NCBI GenBank assembly: GCA_964590755.1
Contig: CAZPYK010000015.1
Coordinates: 1-23,219 of the forward strand
Direction of reading: 5' to 3'
Length of the DNA stretch: 23,219 bases
Source of the DNA: CAG-390 sp964590755
Lineage (GTDB): Bacteria > Bacillota > Clostridia > Oscillospirales > CAG-272
Part shown: piece by piece, positions 8,827-16,102 of the stretch
Numbering within the stretch: the stretch's first letter is position 1
Layout of the letters: the number at the start of each line of letters is the position of its first letter
Notes under the pieces: generated by a model
Database searches by the model: none
Seen by the model: only the letters and a program-made list of their open reading frames with translations
Told to the model about the DNA's origin: nothing
Position numbers and translations under genes: made by a program

Positions 8827-9302
8827 ATCAAACAAAAGAAACAGAAAACACAGCCGTGACAGAAAACGGGAACTTTGTTCCCACCATCGTTGCGTTTTGC
8901 TGTAACTGGTGCTCCTACGCGGGAGCGGATCTTGCCGGAACCAGCCGTCTTGCCTACCCCGCAAACGTAAAAATAATTCGCGTCCCCTGCTCTTGCCGTG
9001 TAAATCCCATATTCATCCTTCGCGCCTTTGAGCGCGGAGCGGACGGGGTCATTCTTTGCGGCTGTCACCCCGGGGATTGCCACTATTCGACAGGCAACTA
9101 CTACGCGCGCCGCCGCATGACGCTGCTCTTCTCGATGCTCGATTATCTCGGCATCGAAAAGGAGCGCACTCGCGTTGAGTGGGTAAGCGCCGCCGAGGGC
9201 GTAAGATTTGCCGCCGTTATGAACGATTTTGTCAAGACGGTCACGGAGCTCGGAGAAAATAAAAAGTTGAGGGATCTGAGATGCAAGGAAAATCTGAACT
9301 GA
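8817..9302 (+). CDS. flxD: MvhD/FlxD-type [2Fe-2S] linker subunit
   Basis: This 161-residue protein matches the MvhD family (hydrogenase iron-sulfur subunit): FCCNWCSYAGADLAG (C28, C29, C32), VPCSCRVN (C58, C60) and CGCHPGDCHY (C81, C83, C88). MvhD ligates one [2Fe-2S] cluster and docks an electron-donating module onto HdrA. Most family members read CSGR where this one reads CSCR, adding a cysteine. GCGGAGGTGGA within the end of hdrA serves as the ribosome site for the ATG at 8817. Since no hydrogenase genes follow and flxCBA do, it acts as FlxD, linking an NADH-oxidising module rather than a hydrogenase. The C-terminal 22 bases overlap the next gene. Confidence 0.9.
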   Translation: MSLNQTKETENTAVTENGNFVPTIVAFCCNWCSYAGADLAGTSRLAYPANVKIIRVPCSCRVNPIFILRAFERGADGVILCGCHPGDCHYSTGNYYARRRMTLLFSMLDYLGIEKERTRVEWVSAAEGVRFAAVMNDFVKTVTELGENKKLRDLRCKENLN

Positions 9303-10255
9303 TAAAGAAGCGGGTCGGCGAGCTGCTCGGCGAGGGCAAGGTACAGCGCGTGCTCGGTTGGGTCCGCGGTGAGTTTGACTTTGAACGCACTCCTGCCGTC
9401 TTTGAGACCCGCGAGGAATTCGAAGAGAATTTCATCTACGATGAATTCTGCGGAGCAAACCTCTGCAAATATCTTATAAATGCGTGCAAGCTTGAGGGCG
9501 TGACCCTCATACTTGCCAAGCCCTGCGATACCTACGGCATCAACATGCTGATAAAGGAGCATCGCGTTCCCCGCGAAAAGGTGTACATACTCGGCATCGG
9601 TTGCTCGGGCAAGGCGGATATAAACAAGATCCGCGATATGGGCATTCGCGGCATCACCTCGGTCGAGGACGGCGAGGGCGACGAGCTTGTCGTTCACACC
9701 CTTTACGGTGACAAGACGGTAAAGAAGGCGGATGTTAAGCTTTCAAAGTGCCTGACCGACGCCAAACGCACACATGTCATCTCGGATGAGATCATCTGCG
9801 ATGAAGGTCCCAACCCCGATGCGCTCGATCGCATGGAGGAGGTAGAACGCCTTGAGGCCATGACCCCCGACGAGAGATTTGCGTTCTGGAGAGGCGAGTT
9901 CTCCCGTTGCATCCGTTGCAACGCCTGCCGCAATGTCTGCCCCGTTTGCACCTGCGAAAAGTGCGTTTTCGACAACGAAAACTCCGGCATTGCCGCAAAA
10001 GCAAACGTCACCGATTTTGAAGAGAATATGTTCCACATCATCCGCGCCTTCCACGTTGCGGGCAGATGCACCGACTGCGGCGAGTGCTCTCGCGTATGTC
10101 CTCAGCATATTCCGCTTCACTTGCTCAATCGCAAATTCATAAAGGACATCGACTCGCTCTACGGTGAATTCCAAGCGGGTGCCGATGCCGAGACCCGCGG
10201 ACCGCTCAACGCCTTCACCGAGTGCGATGCCGAGCCCGGATCGAATCTTAAATAA
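9281..10255 (+). CDS. flxC: FlxC-like iron-sulfur subunit with FrhB-like N-terminal part
   Basis: The 324-residue protein begins with a region resembling the coenzyme F420 hydrogenase/dehydrogenase beta family (CGANLCKYL and AKPCDTYGIN around 57-88, then GIGCSG at 106-110). It ends with ferredoxin motifs: C210-x2-C213-x2-C216-x3-C220P, extra cysteines C223, C225 and C228, and C263-x2-C266-x2-C269-x3-C273P. In bacterial flxABCD-hdrABC clusters FlxB and FlxC are the ferredoxin-type wires between the NADH-oxidising FlxA and FlxD/HdrA. Assignment as FlxC rather than FlxB rests on position and on the neighbour at 10274 being AsrA-like. It starts inside the end of flxD, with a weak GAGGGA site. Confidence 0.75.
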   Translation: MQGKSELIKKRVGELLGEGKVQRVLGWVRGEFDFERTPAVFETREEFEENFIYDEFCGANLCKYLINACKLEGVTLILAKPCDTYGINMLIKEHRVPREKVYILGIGCSGKADINKIRDMGIRGITSVEDGEGDELVVHTLYGDKTVKKADVKLSKCLTDAKRTHVISDEIICDEGPNPDALDRMEEVERLEAMTPDERFAFWRGEFSRCIRCNACRNVCPVCTCEKCVFDNENSGIAAKANVTDFEENMFHIIRAFHVAGRCTDCGECSRVCPQHIPLHLLNRKFIKDIDSLYGEFQAGADAETRGPLNAFTECDAEPGSNLK

Positions 10256-10273
10256 CAGAGGAGGGATAAAACG

Positions 10274-11311
10274 ATGAAGAAAATAAATACCTCCGCGCTT
10301 GACAACCTCTTTGCGGCAATTGCCGCAACGCGCGAGCTTTATCTGCCCGTGCGCCATGAAAAGGAAGTCAGCTATACGCTGTGGAGTGAGGGCACAAAGT
10401 ATGCCGCAGACGCGCTCAACACGGTGAAATCCCCCAAAGCACTCTTCTTCCCGCAAAGTGAGGATCTCTACGCCATGAAGACCGCCGAGGGCGGTCGCAA
10501 GATCGAGCTTATCGACCAAGGCTACAAGGGCGGCGATTTTGCCGTCTTCGGCGTTCGCGCATGCGATGCCGCAAGCTTTGCCGTTCTTGACCGCGTCTTC
10601 CTCTCGGATCCCGTGGATGCCTATTACAAGGCTCGCCGCGAGGCGGGTGTGGTGATAACCGTTGCCTGCTCGGAGCCCGAGACCTCCTGCTTCTGTCACA
10701 CCTTCGGTATCGACAACGCGGAGCCCGCGGGAGACGTATCCTGCATATTTGCCGGCGATGTGCTCTACCTTGACGCCAAGACCGAAAAGGGTGAAAGCTT
10801 CCTTGCGGGGCTCGATCTGCTTTGCGACGTATCCGACGAGGATTCGGCGACGATAGAAGAAGCGAGAAACACCGCTCGCGCCAACATGGCAAAGACCCCG
10901 CTTTACGACCTCACCACCGAAGGCTTCGGTGCCGGAAAAACAAAAGAACTCTTTGATTCGCCCAAGTGGGCGGAGCTTTCCGAGGCTTGCCTCGGTTGCG
11001 GAACCTGCACCTTTGTGTGCCCGACCTGCCAGTGCTATGACATTCGCGACTATGATACCGGCAAGGGTATTCAAAGATATCGCTGCTGGGATTCCTGCAT
11101 GTATTCCGCCTTTACGCTCATGTCCGCCGGTCAGCCCCGTCTGACACAGGTCGAGCGTTTCCGTCAGAGATTCATGCACAAGCTGGTCTATTATCCCGAA
11201 AACAACGAAGGCGTATTCTCCTGCGTGGGCTGCGGCAGATGCGTAAACAAATGCCCGCAGGCGCTGAATATCGTCAAGGTCATGCGCGCCCTGGGAAAGG
11301 AGTCTAAATAA
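10274..11311 (+). CDS. flxB: FlxB-like dicluster ferredoxin (AsrA / sulfhydrogenase beta-like)
   Basis: The 345-residue protein has an N-terminal domain of the type seen in anaerobic sulfite reductase subunit A and sulfhydrogenase beta subunits (FGVRACDAASF near 92-102, ACSEPETSCFC near 131-141) and two C-terminal [4Fe-4S] motifs, C239-x2-C242-x2-C245-x3-C249P and C317-x2-C320-x2-C323-x3-C327P. Additional cysteines (C252, C254, C271, C275) lie between them. It is expected to carry electrons from FlxA towards FlxC and HdrA. A strong GAGGAGGG site precedes the ATG. The stop and the flxA start share one base (TAATG). An AsrA role is unlikely because no siroheme subunit AsrC is encoded nearby. 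Confidence 0.8.
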   Translation: MKKINTSALDNLFAAIAATRELYLPVRHEKEVSYTLWSEGTKYAADALNTVKSPKALFFPQSEDLYAMKTAEGGRKIELIDQGYKGGDFAVFGVRACDAASFAVLDRVFLSDPVDAYYKARREAGVVITVACSEPETSCFCHTFGIDNAEPAGDVSCIFAGDVLYLDAKTEKGESFLAGLDLLCDVSDEDSATIEEARNTARANMAKTPLYDLTTEGFGAGKTKELFDSPKWAELSEACLGCGTCTFVCPTCQCYDIRDYDTGKGIQRYRCWDSCMYSAFTLMSAGQPRLTQVERFRQRFMHKLVYYPENNEGVFSCVGCGRCVNKCPQALNIVKVMRALGKESK

Positions 11312-12141
11312 TGGCAGATCAAAATCTTCTTTTTCCGCATATCGGCGTGGTTACCGATATAAGACGTGATACGCCCGATGTCAAGACCTTCCGCGTGAAC
11401 GCCAGAGAGGGCGGAAAGTGCTTTGAGCACAAGCCCGGTCAGTGCGCCATGCTCTCCATCCCCGGCAAGGGCGAGGCGATGTTCTCTATCACCTCCTCCC
11501 CCACAAACACCGAGTATATGGAATTCAGCATCAAAAAATGCGGCTGTCTCACCTCTTGGCTCCACCTCATCGAGGTCGGACAGGAGCTGACCATCCGCGG
11601 TCCGTACGGCAACGGCTTTCCCGTTGACACCGAATTTGCGGGCAAGGATCTTGTTTTTGTTGCCGGCGGTATAGGACTTGCTCCCTTGCGCTCGGTCATC
11701 AACTACATCCGCGACAATCGCGACAAATACGGCACGGTGGATATCGTTTACGGCTCGCGCTCAAAGGATGACCTTGTTGACTATCCCGAGATCGTTTCCG
11801 AATGGATGAACGAGCCCGGCTTTAATGTTCACCTCACCATCGACCGCCCGCAGGAGGGCTGGGACGGACACGTCGGATTTGTTCCCAACTATGTCAAGGA
11901 GCTTAACTTCGACACCTCCAAAACGGTCGTAATGTGCGGCCCGCCTATCATGATCAAGTTTACGCTCGCGGGACTGAACGAGCAGGGCTTCAGCCCCCGT
12001 CAGGTCTGGACCACCATGGAGCTGCGCATGAAGTGCGGCATCGGAAAGTGCGGACGCTGCAACATCGGTTCAAAATATGTCTGCAAGGACGGCCCGGTGT
12101 TCAGCTTCGATCAGCTTGACGAGCTGCCCCCCGAATATTGA
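11311..12141 (+). CDS. flxA: FlxA-like FAD/NAD(P)H-binding oxidoreductase with C-terminal [2Fe-2S]
   Basis: The 276-residue protein has the ferredoxin-NADP reductase layout: FAD-binding FSITSSP (58-64), GPYGNGFP (97-104), the NAD(P)-binding GGIGLAPLRS (119-128), CGPP (209-212), and a C-terminal [2Fe-2S] cluster site C242, C247, C250, C258. This is the architecture of FlxA, AsrB, sulfhydrogenase gamma and dihydroorotate dehydrogenase electron-transfer subunits. Here it should oxidise NADH (or NADPH) and feed electrons into the Flx-Hdr chain. It has AAAGGAGT upstream and a one-base overlap with flxB. Sequence does not clearly settle NADH versus NADPH. A PyrK role is excluded by the context. Confidence 0.85.
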   Translation: MADQNLLFPHIGVVTDIRRDTPDVKTFRVNAREGGKCFEHKPGQCAMLSIPGKGEAMFSITSSPTNTEYMEFSIKKCGCLTSWLHLIEVGQELTIRGPYGNGFPVDTEFAGKDLVFVAGGIGLAPLRSVINYIRDNRDKYGTVDIVYGSRSKDDLVDYPEIVSEWMNEPGFNVHLTIDRPQEGWDGHVGFVPNYVKELNFDTSKTVVMCGPPIMIKFTLAGLNEQGFSPRQVWTTMELRMKCGIGKCGRCNIGSKYVCKDGPVFSFDQLDELPPEY

Positions 12142-12189
12142 TCGCGATTCCGATTTTACGGATACAGCAAGAAAGGAATGACCATAACA

Positions 12190-12864
12190 ATGGAAAACAT
12201 GGTAAATGTATACCTTTACGGTAAAAAATACACCGTTCCGTCAAGCCTGACGATCATGGGCGCGATGGAATATGCGGGCTATCAGCTCGTTCGCGGCTGC
12301 GGATGCCGTTGCGGCTTCTGCGGCGCTTGCGCCACCATATACCGCATCAAGGGCGACCGCGAGCTCAAGGTCTGCCTTGCATGCCAGACAAAGGTCGAGG
12401 ACAACATGTACGTTGCCACTCTGCCCTTCTTCCCGCTTGTAAAGCAAGCATACGATATTGAAAACGTCAAACCCGAGGAGCAGGTCATGATGCAGCTCTA
12501 CCCCGAGATCTACAGTTGCATCGGCTGCAACGCCTGCACCAAGGCATGCCCTCAGGGACTCAACGTAATGCAGTACATCGCATATGCACAGCGCGGCGAG
12601 CTTGAAAAGTGCGCCGAGGAATCCTTTGACTGCGTAATGTGCGGCATATGCTCCTCACGTTGCCCCGCAGGTATCACTCATCCGCAGGTGGGTCTGCTTG
12701 CACGCCGCCTGACAGGTAAGTACCTCGCGCCCAAGAGCGCGCATCTTGAAGATCGCGTGCAGGAGATCGTCAACGGCGATTTCAGAGAGCTTATGGAAAA
12801 GCTGATGAACAAGCCTCTTGAGGAGCTCAAGGAGCTCTACAACCAGAGAGTCATCGAGAAATAA
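12190..12864 (+). CDS. frdB: Fumarate reductase/succinate dehydrogenase-type iron-sulfur subunit
   Basis: This protein of 224 residues has an N-terminal [2Fe-2S] domain (C39-x4-C44-x2-C47, last ligand C62 or C65, with extra cysteines at 37 and 41) and two full [4Fe-4S] motifs, C110-C113-C116-C120P and C148-C151-C154-C158P. Standard FrdB/SdhB carries a [3Fe-4S] centre at the last position; the complete CxxCxxCxxxCP pattern here argues for a second [4Fe-4S] instead. There is no C-terminal CCG domain, which methanogen TfrB does have. The frame opens at 12178, but AAAGGA abuts that ATG, so the ATG at 12190 is preferred; 12202 is also possible. It is directly followed by the flavoprotein gene, and no anchor subunit gene is present. 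Confidence 0.8.
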   Translation: MENMVNVYLYGKKYTVPSSLTIMGAMEYAGYQLVRGCGCRCGFCGACATIYRIKGDRELKVCLACQTKVEDNMYVATLPFFPLVKQAYDIENVKPEEQVMMQLYPEIYSCIGCNACTKACPQGLNVMQYIAYAQRGELEKCAEESFDCVMCGICSSRCPAGITHPQVGLLARRLTGKYLAPKSAHLEDRVQEIVNGDFRELMEKLMNKPLEELKELYNQRVIEK

Positions 12865-12877
12865 GGGGGATCGTACA

Positions 12878-14500
12878 ATGTCTATCTACACACAGGAAAT
12901 GCTTGAATCGATAAAGAAGGTAGAAGCCACCCGTGCCGAAAGACTCGGCATGGAGCCCCGCCGCATGACAGCGGAGGAAAAGGACGCTCTCCTTCGCGAA
13001 TTTCACCCCGATTATATCGAATCCGAATTCGACACACTTAAGATCGGCCCCAACAAGGGCGAAAAGGTTCCGGTCGAGCTTGCCGAAATGCTTCAGTCTC
13101 ACAGCCGCATAAAGGCGGGAGATGTGGATCTTAAGAATCCCGACTACGATGTTGACGTGCTCATCATCGGCGGCGGCGGAGCGGGCTCCGCGGCTGCCAT
13201 CATGGCACAGGAGAACGGCGCCGACGTTATGATCGTTACAAAGCTTCGCCACGGCGACGCAAACACGATGATGGCTGAGGGCGGCATTCAGGCCGCCGAC
13301 AAGCCCGGCGACTCCCCTGCCGTTCACTATCTTGACGCGCTCGGCGGAGGTCACTTCAAAAACATTCCCGAGCTGCTTGAAAAGCTCGTCACCGAGGGTC
13401 CCGGAGCCGTTAAGTGGCTCAACGATCTCGGAGTTATGTTCGACAAGGATGCCGACGGCACGATGATCACCACTCACGGCGGCGGAACCTCTCGCAAGAG
13501 AATGCATGCGGCAAAGGATTATTCCGGCGCCGAGATCATGCGCGTTCTTCGCGACGAGGTGCAGAACCGCAAGATACCCGTTGTTGACTTCACCTCCGCT
13601 ATCGAGCTTATCCTTGACAGCGAGGGCAAGGCGGCGGGTGCCGTGCTGATGAACATGGAAACACACGAGCTTATGGTAGCGCGCGCAAAGACCGTTATCA
13701 TCGCCACCGGCGGTGCGGGCAGAATGCACTATCAGGGCTTCCCCACCTCCAACCACTACGGCGCGACCGCCGACGGTCTGGCTCTTGCCTACCGCGTGGG
13801 TGCACCTCTTATCTATGCTTACACGCTTCAATATCATCCCACCGGTGCGGCATACCCCTCTCAGATATTCGGCGCACTCGTCACCGAAAAGGTTCGCTCT
13901 ATCGGCGCTATGCTGGTAAACAGCGAGGGCGAGGCATTTATGCATCCGCTTGAGACTCGTGACGTTTCCGCCGCATCCATCATTCGCGAGTGCCGCGCAC
14001 GTCACAAGGGCGTTCCGCTGCCCGACGGCGGCTACGGTATCTGGCTTGATACGCCCATGATCGAAGCAAAGGGCGGCGAGGGCACGATCGAAAAGCGCAT
14101 TCCCGCCATGATGCGTATGTACGCAAAGTACGGCATCGATATGCGCAAAGTTCCGATCCTCATCTACCCCACTCTGCACTACCAGAACGGCGGTATCAAG
14201 ATCACAGCCGACGGACAGAGCTCGGTTCGCGGACTTTATGTCGCGGGTGAGGCTGTCGGCGGTATCCACGGCGAGAACAGACTTATGGGCAACTCACTGC
14301 TTGATATCATCGTGTTCGGCAGAAATGCCGGCGTAAACGCCGCAAAGGCGTCGAAAGAGATCGAGCTCGGCGAGCTGACTCTCGATCATATCGCAAAATT
14401 CGATAACGAGCTGGCAGACGCCGGAATCGTTACCGACAAGGTCTCCCCCATTCTTCTTCCCAGATATACCCACGGCAATCCCAAATACGAAGCAAAATAA
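12878..14500 (+). CDS. frdA: Fumarate reductase-type flavoprotein, soluble, non-covalent FAD predicted
   Basis: The 540-residue protein has an unusual N-terminal extension of about 90 residues, then FAD motif IGGGGAG (97-103). Catalytic residues of the FrdA family are present: H320 in QYHPTG, R340 in TEKVRS, H434 in LHYQNGG, and R468 in GENRL. The His that binds FAD covalently in FrdA/SdhA (in SHTxxAxGG) is replaced by N129 (ANTMMAEGG), so FAD should be non-covalent, as in L-aspartate oxidase and soluble fumarate reductases. Only about 60 residues follow the last FAD block, so the usual C-terminal helical domain is missing or reduced. Start chosen at 12878 after AAGGGGGA; the frame extends to 12818 inside frdB. 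Predicted reaction is fumarate to succinate. An aspartate oxidase role is less likely next to frdB. Confidence 0.85.
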   Translation: MSIYTQEMLESIKKVEATRAERLGMEPRRMTAEEKDALLREFHPDYIESEFDTLKIGPNKGEKVPVELAEMLQSHSRIKAGDVDLKNPDYDVDVLIIGGGGAGSAAAIMAQENGADVMIVTKLRHGDANTMMAEGGIQAADKPGDSPAVHYLDALGGGHFKNIPELLEKLVTEGPGAVKWLNDLGVMFDKDADGTMITTHGGGTSRKRMHAAKDYSGAEIMRVLRDEVQNRKIPVVDFTSAIELILDSEGKAAGAVLMNMETHELMVARAKTVIIATGGAGRMHYQGFPTSNHYGATADGLALAYRVGAPLIYAYTLQYHPTGAAYPSQIFGALVTEKVRSIGAMLVNSEGEAFMHPLETRDVSAASIIRECRARHKGVPLPDGGYGIWLDTPMIEAKGGEGTIEKRIPAMMRMYAKYGIDMRKVPILIYPTLHYQNGGIKITADGQSSVRGLYVAGEAVGGIHGENRLMGNSLLDIIVFGRNAGVNAAKASKEIELGELTLDHIAKFDNELADAGIVTDKVSPILLPRYTHGNPKYEAK

Positions 14501-14517
14501 GATTCGGAGCAAGGGCT

Positions 14518-15783
14518 ATGGAATTTATTAACAATCTAATCAATCTCGGTTCGACACCTGCCGTGCTCATCGGCGCGTTCTTCATCTGCCTTGTCGGCTA
14601 CGCCATCGGCAGCATCAAGATCAAGGGCATCGAGCTCGGCACTGCGGGCGTTTTTCTGATGGCGCTCCTCTTCGGATATCTCTTCACCCTGCCGGGACTT
14701 GAGAGCCTGCCCATCATCGGCAAGCTTTACATCGAAAGCTCGGCTTCCTCCGCCGTCACGAGCTATAAGTTCATCGACAGCATCGGTCTCGTTCTTTTCG
14801 TGACCGCGGTCGGCTCTATCGCCGGTCCCAACTTCTTCCGTGACCTTAAAAAGAATGCAAAGTCATACGTGCCTCTCGGCGCCGTGATCATCATCATCGG
14901 CTCGCTTGTGACGGTGCTCTTTGCACTCATCCCCGGCATCGGCGGTGATTTCGCCAACGGAGTTCTCTCCGGTGCGCTCACCTCCACCCCCGCCTTCTCC
15001 GCCGCCAAGCAGGTCGCGGAAAACGAGGGTCTCGTGGCTTTGGGACATGCCGTTGCATATCCCTTCGGCGTTATCGGAGTCGTGCTCTTCGTACAGATCA
15101 TCCCCAAGATGGTTCATGCCGATATGGCTCACGAGCGCGAGCTGATCGCGGCTCCCGCCAAGGAGGCAAAAGCTTCGGACGGCAAAAAGAAAAAGCTCAT
15201 CGAACTTGACGAATTCGGATTCGGTGCCTTCGGTCTTGCCATCGTGCTCGGCATTCTGCTCGGATCGATAAAGATCCCGCTCACAAGCGCGGGCTATGAC
15301 GGCGCTACCTTCTCGCTCGGAACCACCGGCGGACCGCTTATCGCGGCTCTCATACTCGGTCATTTCGGACATATCGGCAGAATCTCGCTGCGCATTCCCG
15401 ATGCGACGCTCAAGGTCTTCCGCGAGTTCGGACTTATGCTCTTCCTTATCGGCGCAGGCGTCGAGGGAGGCGTTGAGCTTGTGGCTCAGGTGTCGGCGTC
15501 CGAATACGGAATCATGCTTGTTGTCTACGGCTTCCTTGCCGGCATCGTCATTACCGCCGTACCCATGGTCGTCGGCTATCTTATGGCGAAATATGTCTTC
15601 AAGCTTCCGCTTCTCAACAACCTCGGTTCCATTACGGGCGGCATGACCAGCACCCCCGCGCTCGGAACGCTCGTCGGCGTTTCCGGCACCGACAACGTTG
15701 CATCGGCATATGCATCCACATATCCGATAGCACTGGTGCTCGTTGTGCTCTTCTCCAACCTTATAGGAACATTCCTTAAATAA
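14518..15783 (+). CDS. AspT/YidE/YbjL-duplication (AAE family) transporter, candidate succinate exporter
   Basis: The 421-residue membrane protein has about ten hydrophobic segments in two similar halves, each with the motif TSTPA (155-159 in GALTSTPAFSAA, 377-381 in GGMTSTPALGTL), the hallmark of the aspartate:alanine exchanger family. A single hydrophilic loop (about 200-233, lysine-rich) separates the halves; the TrkA_C domains usually found there in YidE, YbjL and AspT are absent. The family includes the aspartate:alanine antiporter AspT and the Corynebacterium succinate exporter SucE1. Its place as the last gene after the fumarate reductase, 17 bases after its stop and with a GGAGCAAGGG site, suggests succinate export or C4-dicarboxylate/aspartate exchange. 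The substrate is inferred from context only. Confidence 0.8.
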   Translation: MEFINNLINLGSTPAVLIGAFFICLVGYAIGSIKIKGIELGTAGVFLMALLFGYLFTLPGLESLPIIGKLYIESSASSAVTSYKFIDSIGLVLFVTAVGSIAGPNFFRDLKKNAKSYVPLGAVIIIIGSLVTVLFALIPGIGGDFANGVLSGALTSTPAFSAAKQVAENEGLVALGHAVAYPFGVIGVVLFVQIIPKMVHADMAHERELIAAPAKEAKASDGKKKKLIELDEFGFGAFGLAIVLGILLGSIKIPLTSAGYDGATFSLGTTGGPLIAALILGHFGHIGRISLRIPDATLKVFREFGLMLFLIGAGVEGGVELVAQVSASEYGIMLVVYGFLAGIVITAVPMVVGYLMAKYVFKLPLLNNLGSITGGMTSTPALGTLVGVSGTDNVASAYASTYPIALVLVVLFSNLIGTFLK

Positions 15784-15789
15784 TGATTC

Positions 15790-15826
15790 GCCCCTCGGCT
15801 ATCGATCAAAACGATCGCCGAGGGGC
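15790..15826 (+). terminator. Terminator-like hairpin A after the transporter gene (no T tract)
   Basis: GCCCCTCGG pairs with CCGAGGGGC (9 bp), then after a 4-nt bulge CGATC pairs with GATCG around an AAAAC loop. It lies 6 bases after the transporter stop. It is followed by CACAGTCTG rather than T residues, so it may not terminate on its own. It is 36/37 identical to the hairpin at 16047-16083. Confidence 0.6.
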
Positions 15827-15841
15827 ACAGTCTGTAAAAAT

Positions 15842-16039
15842 GCAAAAATGTATAAAGTCCTCAGCCACTTTTCTCTTTGACACCACAGGCGTAAAGAGAA
15901 AAGTTAGCAAAAGAGAAACGCCATAGGTTTTTCGCGCTCTGCGGAGCGCGACGAGGGCTGCGCGCCCTCGACCGGCGCCGCCTTTTAAAAAAGGCGGGCG
16001 AAAACTTTAGACACTATAACAAGACCGTTTACTTTGTCT
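15842..16039 (+). repeat. Structured dispersed repeat, copy 2
   Basis: This copy fills most of the 319-base gene-free stretch 15784-16102. Its conserved core 15861-16008 aligns with 1341-1489, and weaker similarity continues on both sides, ending with a shared CTTTGTCT at 16032-16039. The same four hairpins are present; the third stem is extended to CGAGGGC/GCCCTCG compared with the first copy. It is bracketed by two near-identical terminator hairpins. No coding frame is plausible. Confidence 0.8.
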
Positions 16040-16046
16040 ATGCTCT

Positions 16047-16096
16047 GCCCCTCGGCTATCGATCAAAGCGATCGCCGAGGGGCGTTTTTTATTTTT
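16047..16096 (+). terminator. Rho-independent terminator hairpin B with T tract
   Basis: The hairpin 16047-16083 matches hairpin A at all but one base (G for A in the loop) and is followed directly by GTTTTTTATTTTT, so it is a full rho-independent terminator in the + direction. It probably ends the hdr-flx-frd transcript. It lies 6 bases beyond the stop of the convergent acyltransferase gene. Confidence 0.8.
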
Positions 16097-16102
16097 GATC
16101 GG

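Noticed and set aside
8817..9302. Hydrogenase-linked MvhD (H2-driven Hdr complex)
   Set aside because: No MvhA or MvhG hydrogenase gene is in the operon; the electron donor module present is FlxA, which binds NAD(P)H.
9743..11179. 478-codon minus-strand frame opposite flxC/flxB
   Set aside because: Spans two well-supported genes with ferredoxin motifs; it has no recognisable domain.
10274..12141. Anaerobic sulfite reductase AsrA/AsrB
   Set aside because: The proteins resemble AsrA and AsrB, but no siroheme AsrC follows and the genes sit inside an hdr-flxD operon, so FlxB/FlxA is the better call.
12818..12877. Earlier start for the FrdA-like protein inside the FrdB-like gene
   Set aside because: A good ribosome site precedes the ATG at 12878; the extra residues are a frame-shifted reading of the end of the gene before it.
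12851..14269. 472-codon minus-strand frame opposite the FrdA-like gene
   Set aside because: Shadow frame; the + strand gene has complete FAD and catalytic motifs.
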